Assembly (NCBI GenBank): GCA_031278675.1
Contig: JAITJY010000178.1
Span: 1 to 15,679, forward strand
Length of the DNA: 15,679 nucleotides
Reading direction: 5' to 3'
DNA from: Bifidobacteriaceae bacterium
Lineage (GTDB): Bacteria > Actinomycetota > Actinomycetes > Actinomycetales > WQXJ01
In this document: positions 6,517 through 13,188 of the stretch, in pieces
Layout: each line of letters starts with the position of its first letter
How positions within the stretch are numbered: the stretch's first letter is position 1
Program-made: the position numbers and the translations under genes
The notes under the pieces: model-generated
Told to the model about the DNA's origin: nothing
Database searches by the model: none
Seen by the model: the letters and a program-made list of their open reading frames with translations, nothing else

Positions 6517-9117
6517 ATGGGGCGACTGATAACCGACTCGCTGGAAATCCACTTCGATGCCCGCCGGGGCACTGTCGCGTCCTTGCGCAGGGCGCGGGGC
6601 GGGCGCCTCGAACTGGCGGCTACGTCCGAGAACACCTCATACCCGTCCCTTCGGGACGGGCCGTTCTTGGGTGATGTGTCCTGGCAGGTGTGGCACCAGG
6701 GCGCCTGGCGGGCCGGCGGGACGCAAGGCGCGCCGGCCCCGGAGCTAGACGAGGGACCGGGCCGCTTCACAGTGCATCATGCCGCCGTCGCGCCGCCGGC
6801 CGGAGGATTGCGCGCCTTGGAGTTGCGACAGGATTGGTTGGCCGGCCCGGACGGCCTGCGCTGGCGGATCGAACTGCGCAACCAGGGAGCAGAACCACTT
6901 GAGGTCGGTGAAGTCAGCTACCCGCTGATGTTCAACCTGGATTACGCGGGGCTGTTCGCCGGCGCGGAGTCAAACCCGGGCCGTTCGGGAGGCATCTGGC
7001 AGCGGCGCTGGCATGAGGAGCGGCTCCAACAGCACTTGCACATCTCGGGGCATGGCTCTTATGCGTTGTATCAGACGCCGAGTGGGCTTGGGCCAGTCTT
7101 ATTCTTAGGGCCGGCGGGGGACTCGGCCTGGGAAACTGCGTTCCAAATTGACCCGGCGCTGGCAGACCAATGGAGTTGCGTGTTCGAAGGGCCAACGGCG
7201 GTGGCCACCTTGTCCCGGGCGACGCGCGCCACGCGGGCTTGGTTGGGCAACCGGCAGCGCCAAAGTGAATGGTTCAACGGGCACGCCTCGACGGTGCTGG
7301 CCCCAGGCGAGGCCCATGTCGACGAGTTCCAGTTCGCCTTGCTGGACAACCTGGCGGAGGTCCGCGACCAGGTAATTGCCAACGGGCAGGTCTTCATTGA
7401 TCTAAGCCCTTCCCCGGCGGTGCCAGTTGGGCAGGCGATCACCATGGAGGTCTTGGGCGGACGGGACGTGCGCGGCATCGTCGAAACGGGTAACGTCCAC
7501 CTTGCTCCCGTTGACCGGCCTGGCGTGTCTACCCCGTCGGAGCGGCGCTGCTGGGAGATTGAGCTGACCACGCCGGGGGAGAAGGTCATCTTGGTGCGCT
7601 ACAACTCGGGTCGGTGGACCCGGGCGCAACTCTATGCGACCACTGCGCCTAACGCGGGGTTCGCGGCGCGGAGCGTCTTCATAGTTGAGCGGCAGCAGTT
7701 CAACAATCCGGCGGACCCGTTCGGCCGGGACGGCGCCTTCTTGCCGTATGACCATGACCGCCAGTGCGTCTATCTCGCCAGCGACGAGACATGGCAGGTG
7801 GGCGGGTCGGATGAGTACGCGCTGCCGATCGCCATGGTCTTGGCCTACAAGAACGCGCTGATCCCGGTGCGGCGCCAAATCGCGGCTTTGGAGGACTTCA
7901 TTGCGCGGTTCTTGTGGGGCAAGCTCCAGGATCCTGTCACCTACCTGATTAAACGTGGCCTGGCGTGGCAGGCGCCACGCCCTTCGGGGACCGGCTGGTC
8001 CAAAGCCCAAAGCGCTGAGACCACCAGGTTCAACAACTATGTCCTGGCTGGAGCGCTCTATCACGCGATGTACCTGATGGCGAGCCGATTCGGCCTGGGC
8101 GAGCGCGCACCGGGCGACTACTTGGAGTTGGCTTGGCGGACACTCGTGGCGGGTTACGAAGTCGGCATCACCAGGCTGGCCGGGGCGCCAGGCGGGGCGT
8201 TCCAGTTCGAACTGCTGGATGAGCTACGCGAGGCTGACCCGGTAGGCTACGACAGACTCAGCGGTTGTTTGGCGCGCTACAGTGACCACATCGCTGCTGA
8301 TCCATACCCGTTCGGGTCCGAGTTGTTCATTGACCAGACCGCCCACGCGCAGGTCTACGCGGCCGCGTTGCGGCGTGGCGACCCGGACTTGATTGAACGG
8401 ACGGTCCGGGTGACCCGCGCGATGCGAGCCGGTTACCAGGCGTCCTGGTTCCGCTACGGCAACGACGAGCGTGGTTCGGTGTGTTGCTGGTACGGGACCC
8501 CGCAGAACTCTGAGGTGCTGTTGTCGGCGTTCGACAGGACCGGCAACGAGGATTTCTTACGCCTTGGGTGGGGCGGTTTGGCCAGCTTCCTGACCACGTT
8601 GCTGGGCAATGGCGGCTGTCGCGGCTGGTTCACGTGGTGGCCTGACCGCATCGGGTTCGACCCTCGATCCCTTGACACGGACCTCGGCCTGTATGCCTAC
8701 TTACGCTGTGCCAGGAGCTACGTGGTGGCGGACGGCCACGGTGGCCGCACCGGCTATGGCTGTCGGGTCGGGCCAGCGCCGGGCGGGGGGTTTGCGGTGG
8801 AGCCGTGGGACGGGATCGGGCGGGGGGTGGTTGTAAGTGAGTTGGGGCGTTTCGTTGTGGCCGATGCCGCCCGGATCGATCGCCTGACCGTCGCCCCTTC
8901 CGGGCACTCCGCGACGGTTCGGTTGCGGCAAGCATCTGCCGAGGTAGAGGTCGATGCCGTCATACGTACATTTGACACCGCCTCACCGGGGTGGTCGCTG
9001 GACTTGTCGGGGCTGGCGCAGGTGCGCTCCGGGCGCCCGGCGCTGGCCGAGGTGCGCGTGCCCGCAGCGGTGCTGGCGGCAACCGGGACTACGACCATCG
9101 AGCTGCCGCTAGGTTAG
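6517..9117 (+). CDS. Large probable glycan-active protein, DUF5695-like, function unknown
   Basis: An 866-residue cytoplasmic protein (no signal peptide or membrane helix). An AAAGGA ribosome site (6501-6506) supports ATG 6517. The first 270 or so residues look beta-rich, resembling the N-terminal beta-sandwich found before many (alpha/alpha)6-barrel glycosidases. About residues 270-410 form another beta-rich section. From about 420 to 720 the sequence is helix-rich with many Trp, Tyr, Asp and Glu, including EYALPIAMVLAYKNALIP, FIDQTAHAQVYAAALRRG and a Cys-Cys-Trp-Tyr cluster at 656-659. The C-terminus is again beta-rich. This order and size recall the uncharacterised DUF5695 family; that recognition is from memory and not certain. 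It is the last gene of the operon, so it probably acts on the same imported glycan as GH127. Catalytic residues cannot be assigned. Confidence 0.6.
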   Translation: MGRLITDSLEIHFDARRGTVASLRRARGGRLELAATSENTSYPSLRDGPFLGDVSWQVWHQGAWRAGGTQGAPAPELDEGPGRFTVHHAAVAPPAGGLRALELRQDWLAGPDGLRWRIELRNQGAEPLEVGEVSYPLMFNLDYAGLFAGAESNPGRSGGIWQRRWHEERLQQHLHISGHGSYALYQTPSGLGPVLFLGPAGDSAWETAFQIDPALADQWSCVFEGPTAVATLSRATRATRAWLGNRQRQSEWFNGHASTVLAPGEAHVDEFQFALLDNLAEVRDQVIANGQVFIDLSPSPAVPVGQAITMEVLGGRDVRGIVETGNVHLAPVDRPGVSTPSERRCWEIELTTPGEKVILVRYNSGRWTRAQLYATTAPNAGFAARSVFIVERQQFNNPADPFGRDGAFLPYDHDRQCVYLASDETWQVGGSDEYALPIAMVLAYKNALIPVRRQIAALEDFIARFLWGKLQDPVTYLIKRGLAWQAPRPSGTGWSKAQSAETTRFNNYVLAGALYHAMYLMASRFGLGERAPGDYLELAWRTLVAGYEVGITRLAGAPGGAFQFELLDELREADPVGYDRLSGCLARYSDHIAADPYPFGSELFIDQTAHAQVYAAALRRGDPDLIERTVRVTRAMRAGYQASWFRYGNDERGSVCCWYGTPQNSEVLLSAFDRTGNEDFLRLGWGGLASFLTTLLGNGGCRGWFTWWPDRIGFDPRSLDTDLGLYAYLRCARSYVVADGHGGRTGYGCRVGPAPGGGFAVEPWDGIGRGVVVSELGRFVVADAARIDRLTVAPSGHSATVRLRQASAEVEVDAVIRTFDTASPGWSLDLSGLAQVRSGRPALAEVRVPAAVLAATGTTTIELPLG

Positions 9118-9125
9118 CCGTCCGC

Positions 9126-9140
9126 AGGCGGGGCCCGCCT
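9126..9140. terminator. Short GC hairpin between convergent genes, possible terminator
   Basis: AGGCGGG and CCCGCCT face each other across a single base (five to six pairs with a realistic loop), in the 39-bp gap between the end of the sugar operon and the end of vapC. CCGC and GCGG just outside could extend it with a bulge. No T tract. The position between convergent genes is the main support. Confidence 0.35.
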
Positions 9141-9156
9141 CACGCGGTTGGTCTGA

Positions 9157-9594
9157 TCAGGCTGAGGGTTGGAGGAGGGTCACTGCGAGGCCTGTGAAGC
9201 GGTAGAAGTCGGTGTCGAAGGTGAGTACTGGACAAGCAAACGACGCGGCTACCGCCGCGATGAGAGCGTCTTGCGCGAGGTTGGCCGTCGCATTCGAGGC
9301 GATGCAAAGATCAAGGAACCGGGCTGCCAACCCTTCCGGCTCCGCGAAGTCCCGGTACGCGGGGGCGTCCATTACCGCTCCCGCGAACTCACGGACTTGG
9401 GTTGGGGTCGAAGGATTCACAAAGACCCGGTGGTTGGTGGCGATGCGCATGAGTCCGGCCCAGCACACGGCCGGTACCAGCACCGCGCCACCAGGCTGGG
9501 CGAGCCGGGCGGACAGCTCCCGGGTGGCGACCGCGTGGGCGGGATGGTCTGACCGGTGTGCGGCCACCAGCACGTTTACGTCAGCGACTATCAC
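9157..9594 (-). CDS. vapC: VapC-type PIN-domain ribonuclease toxin
   Basis: A 145-residue PIN-domain protein. Members of this family cut RNA (often tRNA) and are neutralised by a paired antitoxin. The acidic metal-binding residues are visible: Asp5 in MIVADVNVL, Asp109 in NLAQDALIA, and Asp127 and Asp129 in LTFDTDFYRF. The middle motif RIATNHRVFVNPSTP marks the subgroup common in mycobacteria and other actinobacteria. The second acidic position usual in PIN domains is not obvious in the WAGLMRIATN segment. It starts with GTG and overlaps the antitoxin stop by four bases (GTGA, 9591-9594), the normal VapBC coupling. The RNA target is unknown. Confidence 0.92.
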   Translation of the reverse strand: MIVADVNVLVAAHRSDHPAHAVATRELSARLAQPGGAVLVPAVCWAGLMRIATNHRVFVNPSTPTQVREFAGAVMDAPAYRDFAEPEGLAARFLDLCIASNATANLAQDALIAAVAASFACPVLTFDTDFYRFTGLAVTLLQPSA

Positions 9595-9836
9595 GGATTC
9601 GGTTCCTCGTCGAGGAAATCGAAGACAGCGCGATTGGACAACATGTCAACACCTGCCCTGGGCCTTCCCGGCACGGACGGTAATTTGACATCACGAGGCT
9701 TTACCGCCTCGTCGGCTGCGGCCAACCGCAAGCGGATCGAGTCCTCAATGAACTGCCCCAGTGTTAGGCCTTGGGCGGCCGCGCGCTCCTTCGCCGATTG
9801 GAGGAGCGGATCAGCTATCGCAACGGTGGTGCGCAT
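9591..9836 (-). CDS. vapB: VapB-type ribbon-helix-helix antitoxin
   Basis: An 81-residue protein. Residues 1-40 (MRTTVAIADPLLQSAKERAA, then QGLTLGQFIEDSIRLRL) fit a ribbon-helix-helix DNA-binding fold. The acidic and proline-containing tail (about 45-81, including NRAVFDFLDEE) is of the kind that wraps the PIN toxin. It precedes vapC and is expected to repress the pair together with VapC. The ATG at 9836 has no ribosome site, and a TAGACT element ends only six bases upstream, so the message may be leaderless. Confidence 0.87.
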   Translation of the reverse strand: MRTTVAIADPLLQSAKERAAAQGLTLGQFIEDSIRLRLAAADEAVKPRDVKLPSVPGRPRAGVDMLSNRAVFDFLDEEPNP

Positions 9837-9838
9837 AT

Positions 9839-9870
9839 CATCAGTCTAGCGCATCACACGCATCAGTCTA
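9839..9870 (-). promoter_or_regulatory. vapBC promoter/operator with two direct copies of TAGACTGATG
   Basis: TAGACTGATG (minus strand) occurs at 9839-9848 and again at 9861-9870, a period of 22 bp or about two helical turns. TAGACT in each copy could be a -10 box. The distal copy also forms an inverted repeat CGCATC/GATGCG (9860-9865, 9873-9878). This fits an autoregulated antitoxin operator but is inferred from position. Confidence 0.5.
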
Positions 9871-9953
9871 AGATGCGGCTGCTATCGCCGCAGACGTGCC
9901 GAGGTGCGGGGGCCGCGATGGGCTGGTAGATGACAGTCGTCGGCTTGGGGCCG

Positions 9954-10103
9954 CGAGTGTTTCAATTTATCTCCTGGGTTTCGTCGAGTGTTTCAATTTA
10001 TCTCCCGCCCTCAGCGTCACCGCAGGTCAGAGCACTGGGCTTGGTTGGGCTGGAGATAAATTGAAACACTCGCCACCGGAAAGGAGATAAATTGAAACAC
10101 TCG
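9954..10103. mobile_element. Miniature element or relic with four 21-bp repeats, two inward-facing pairs
   Basis: A 21-bp unit (C followed by GAGTGTTTCAATTTATCTCC) occurs four times without a mismatch: forward at 9954-9974 and 9985-10005, reverse-complemented at 10052-10072 and 10083-10103. Unit starts are 31 bp apart in both pairs, close to three helical turns, and the two pairs flank a 46-bp centre. The ten-base spacers are unrelated, so the repeats are conserved as sites rather than as one copied block. Double terminal repeats of this sort are known for IS21-type transposase-binding ends, so a MITE-like derivative or IS relic is plausible. No transposase gene is present, and no target-site duplication is clear. 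The AT-rich core stands out from the GC-rich surroundings. Confidence 0.6.
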
Positions 10104-10246
10104 ACGCCGCAGACAGCGCCAGGCGCGGGCCGACTTTGCTCAAGGCCCTGGCGGGGGCGGGGATCGGCGGCTGGGTGCGCGGCTACCGGGGGCGCGCTGG
10201 GGTGGGGGAAACGTCATCGGACATAATGTTGGGCGTGGCGCGCTGA
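10091..10246 (+). pseudogene. Possible 3' fragment of an unknown gene beside the repeat element
   Basis: After the in-frame TAA at 10088 the frame is open to TGA 10244-10246 and reads through the last repeat into about 51 residues with a plausible protein-like stretch (PTLLKALAGAGIGGWVRGYR). There is no start codon at its beginning and no ribosome site. It could be the tail of a gene cut off by the repeat element, or chance. No family recognised. Confidence 0.2.
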
Positions 10247-10270
10247 CCTGCGCGGACGGTTACCTTCTTG

Positions 10271-12706
10271 TTAGGCGATGGGCTGTTCGGTGCGGGCGAT
10301 GATCTCGTCTTGGAGCGCTCTATCGAGGTTGTTGAAGTAGTCGGAGTAGCCGGCGACCCGCACTATCAGGTCTGAGTGGCGCTCAGGGTGGCGCTGGGCC
10401 TCAAGCAGTGTGGCGCGGTCAACCACGTTGAACTGGATGTGGTGGCCGTCCATCGCGAAATAGGTCCGGATCAGGGCGGCGACTGCGGCCAAACCCTTGT
10501 CGCCGGCGATCACCGACGGGGTGAACTTCTGGTTGAGCAGGGCGCCCCCGGTCTTGAGTTGGTCAATCTTGGCGGCGGATTTGATCACGGCGGTCGGGCC
10601 GTGGCGGTCGGCGCCCTTTTCCGGGGAGATGCCGTCCGGGAGCGGGATGCCCTTGTGGCGGCCGTTGGGGGAGGCCTCCATGACCTGGCCGAAATACACA
10701 TGACAGGTGGTCGGTAAGAATTCCACAACTGTTTTGGCGCCTTTCGGGGTGGGGCGAGAGGCAATCGTCTCCTGGAGCGAACCCACCACGGTTTGGAGGA
10801 TCGAGTCGGCGTAGTCGTCATCGTTCCCGTATTTCGGGGTGTGGTTGAACACCAGGTCGAAAACCTTGCCGCAACCGACGAAATCTGCGGCGCAGGCCTC
10901 TAACAATTCTGCCATGGTCAGGTCGGCGTCCTCGAAAATGTGCTTTTTTGCCACCGCCAACGAATCGGTGACTGTGGCTATGCCGACGCACTGGATATAG
11001 CTGGTGTTATATCTGGCGCCGCCGCAATTATAATCGACGCCGCGAGTTAGGCAATCGTCGGTGATGACCGATAGCAAAGGGACTGGCATGGTGTCCATGA
11101 ACAGTTTCTCAATGAGGTTATTTCCGGCCACCTTCACGTCCACGACATACTTCAATTGCGCGCAGAATGCGTCATAGAGTTGCTGATAGGTGGCAAAGTC
11201 TCGCGGATCGCCTAGGTCAAGGCCCACCTGGGTGCCGGTGTAATGGTCATAGCCCCGGTGCAACACCAGTTCGAGTATCTTCGGCACATTCAGATATCCG
11301 GTCAGGACATAGGCTTCCTTGCCGGCGGTGCCCGTCTCCACGCAACCCGAAGCGATCCCCGACTCACGGGCGTCATCAAGCGATTTGCCCATGTACAACA
11401 GTTCGGCCAGGATAGCTTCGGAATTGTAGAATGCGGGCTGGCCCCAACCCTTCCGGGAGATCTTGACCGCCTCACGCAGGAAATGCTCTGGGGTTTTCCG
11501 GGAAATCTGGACATTGGAACTGGGTTGGAGCAGTTTCAATTCGTCCATCACTTCCAGGATGAGGTAGCTCACGTCTGACACGCCGCTGGTCCCATCCGGG
11601 CGCAGCGCGCCTGTATTGATGTTGCAGAAATCGGTATAAGTGGCGCTTTCTTTCAGCGTGATTCCAACCTTCGGCGGCGCCGGTTGGTTATTGAACTTGA
11701 TCCACAGGCATTCCAAGTATTCTTTGGCCTGTTCTCGGGTGAGTGTCCCGGCGGCAATTTCACGGTTGTAGAACGGCTCCAAATGCTGATCTAATTTGCC
11801 AGGGGAATAGGCGTCCCAGTTGTTCATCTCGGAAGTCACGCCGATGTGCGTAAACCAGTACATTTGCACCGCCTGGCGGAACGTTTGGGGGGCGTGCGCC
11901 GGCACAACGTCGCAGGTGGCGGCCAGTTCTTCCAGTTCGCGGCGCCGGGCCGCGTCAACGGTCTGGGCGGCGGTTTCGCGAGCTAGCGCGGCGTAGCGCT
12001 GCCCCAGGATGACCATGCCTTCGCAGGTCAGACGCATCCCTTCGAGTTCGGCTTGCCGCGCGGCGGCGGACATGTCGGCGCCGTAATCGATCTGGGCCAA
12101 CGCGGCATCGATCTGGTCAATTAGATCGAGGTAGCCGTGGCCGTAGATTTTGCCGCCGGCCACCGTGTGGCCGGGCCCACGCTGTTGCATGAATTCGGTG
12201 TAAAGGCCCGCTTCGAACAGTAGGTGCCACTCGCGGGGCAACGCCTGGCGCATTTTGGTCATGGTGGCTCGTTGAGCCCAGAACGGGATGATGACCTCGG
12301 CTTGGAGTTGCTTGTCTTCGGCTGTTACAGCGAATGAGACCCGTTCCCGCTGGGCCATGTTGTCGAGGTCTTCGAGGGTGTGGCAGCACAGTTCGGGGAA
12401 GGTGGGTGCGCTCTGCGGCCCGGTGCCCTTTTCGCCGACGATCAGTTCGCCGTCCCCGAGGTAGAGCGTGCGGCGGCGCATCAGCTCCCGGAAAAACAGG
12501 CCGCGCAGCACCGGTACCGGCACTTTGCCCTCGTGTTCTGCGTAAATCTCAGTTTCGATTAGGGCGCGCTCTAAGGAGATACTCGGAGCTGTGGTCTCGC
12601 TCAGTTCCCGCAGCTGTTTGACCCGCAGGCTGGAACCGCGTTTCGTGTTCCAGTCAATCGCGCTTTCCCGCGCCACCGTGGCTGATCCCGTCATCGTTAC
12701 TGTCAT
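10271..12706 (-). CDS. hypD: trans-4-hydroxy-L-proline dehydratase (glycyl radical enzyme)
   Basis: HypD removes water from trans-4-hydroxy-L-proline to give 1-pyrroline-5-carboxylate, which ProC can reduce to proline. The 811-residue frame matches clostridial HypD closely along its length. Landmarks are VPVLRGLFFRELMRRRTLYL, GELIVGEKG, CDVVPAHAPQTFRQAVQMYW, WIKFNNQPAPPKVGITLKES, QPSSNVQISRKTPEHFL, the thiyl motif SGCVETG (Cys455, Glu457) and the C-terminal glycyl-radical motif RVAGYSDYF (Gly786). GCVETG followed by KEAYVLTGYLNVPKIL separates it from pyruvate formate-lyase, choline lyase and glycerol/propanediol dehydratases. The frame is open further upstream to 13066, but ATG 12706 has a strong GGAGGGA site eight bases away and fits the family length. 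It needs a radical-SAM activase (HypE), which is not next to it here. The radical is destroyed by oxygen, so the host must have an anaerobic phase. Confidence 0.93.
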   Translation of the reverse strand: MTVTMTGSATVARESAIDWNTKRGSSLRVKQLRELSETTAPSISLERALIETEIYAEHEGKVPVPVLRGLFFRELMRRRTLYLGDGELIVGEKGTGPQSAPTFPELCCHTLEDLDNMAQRERVSFAVTAEDKQLQAEVIIPFWAQRATMTKMRQALPREWHLLFEAGLYTEFMQQRGPGHTVAGGKIYGHGYLDLIDQIDAALAQIDYGADMSAAARQAELEGMRLTCEGMVILGQRYAALARETAAQTVDAARRRELEELAATCDVVPAHAPQTFRQAVQMYWFTHIGVTSEMNNWDAYSPGKLDQHLEPFYNREIAAGTLTREQAKEYLECLWIKFNNQPAPPKVGITLKESATYTDFCNINTGALRPDGTSGVSDVSYLILEVMDELKLLQPSSNVQISRKTPEHFLREAVKISRKGWGQPAFYNSEAILAELLYMGKSLDDARESGIASGCVETGTAGKEAYVLTGYLNVPKILELVLHRGYDHYTGTQVGLDLGDPRDFATYQQLYDAFCAQLKYVVDVKVAGNNLIEKLFMDTMPVPLLSVITDDCLTRGVDYNCGGARYNTSYIQCVGIATVTDSLAVAKKHIFEDADLTMAELLEACAADFVGCGKVFDLVFNHTPKYGNDDDYADSILQTVVGSLQETIASRPTPKGAKTVVEFLPTTCHVYFGQVMEASPNGRHKGIPLPDGISPEKGADRHGPTAVIKSAAKIDQLKTGGALLNQKFTPSVIAGDKGLAAVAALIRTYFAMDGHHIQFNVVDRATLLEAQRHPERHSDLIVRVAGYSDYFNNLDRALQDEIIARTEQPIA

Positions 12707-13152
12707 TGATCCGCTCCCTCCGCCGGGCTTTACCCCAATTGTGGCACGGGTTGATAACGGAGATGTTTCGCCGGCGCACCGTTCCGCCGGACCTTGCGCC
12801 AAGCCGGGCAGATTCCCGATGCCCGCCGCGCCCGGCCGCTCAGTGCCGCCCGCCGGATGGTCCAGTCTGGCGTGCCCAGCGGGTTGCAACTTCCGCTGCA
12901 GGGAACCCGTCGAACGCGGCGCCGCCGAAGGCCGATGCCGTGCCCCCAGTACCGCAAACCGGTCAGGTGCGCATCCCCCCCAGTGAGCGGTCCAAGCGTT
13001 GGTGGCCTTGGGAGCGGACGCTTTCGAGTTGCGGGCCCTCCCGCACCCCCAAGACCCGCCCCGCATAAACCCGCGCCCGCGACCCTTTCATCTTCACAAT
13101 ATCTGCACAATTGAACTGGGCCTCCACCCCCGCCCCGCCGGGGCTGACGGAC
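12707..13152. other. Gene-free stretch upstream of hypD (long leader or decayed DNA)
   Basis: About 445 bp between hypD and the hairpin ending the next gene. Open frames exist on both strands, but they are Arg/Pro/Gly-rich, overlap one another and show no ribosome site or family, so none is called. The AT-richer parts are a tandem 11-bp repeat (13090-13111) and CAATTGTG at 12736-12743, which may be control sites for hypD. No riboswitch or tRNA recognised. Confidence 0.55.
13090..13111 (-). promoter_or_regulatory. Tandem 11-bp repeat upstream of hypD, possible activator site
   Basis: On the minus strand ATTGTGCAGAT is followed directly by ATTGTGAAGAT (10 of 11 identical). A period of 11 bp puts both copies on one face of the helix, as in tandem binding sites of regulators. 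CAATTGTG appears here on the minus strand and again, on the plus strand, at 12736-12743 close to the hypD start. Function is inferred. Confidence 0.4.
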
Positions 13153-13188
13153 GGCCTGGGAGAGCGTTGAACAACGCTCTCCCAGGCC
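13153..13188 (-). terminator. 17-bp hairpin at the end of the YcaQ-like gene
   Basis: GGCCTGGGAGAGCGTTG (13153-13169) pairs perfectly with CAACGCTCTCCCAGGCC (13172-13188), or 16 pairs with a GAAC loop. It begins inside the TAG stop codon of the minus-strand gene. There is no T tract, as is common for actinobacterial terminators. It would insulate hypD from the upstream gene. Confidence 0.75.

Noticed and set aside
9954..10103. CRISPR array
   Set aside because: Only four 21-bp repeats in two opposite orientations with ten-base spacers; CRISPR repeats are same-strand with spacers of about 30 bases.
10239..10254. Terminator for hypD (CGCGC/GCGCG)
   Set aside because: Five-pair stem without a T tract in GC-rich DNA is too weak to call.
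12707..13066. N-terminal extension of hypD to 931 residues
   Set aside because: The extra 120 residues are low-complexity and unlike HypD, while ATG 12706 has a strong ribosome site at the right distance and fits the family length.
12730..13114. Overlapping open frames on both strands between hypD and the YcaQ-like gene
   Set aside because: Arg/Pro/Gly-rich composition typical of chance frames in GC-rich DNA, no ribosome site and no recognisable domain.
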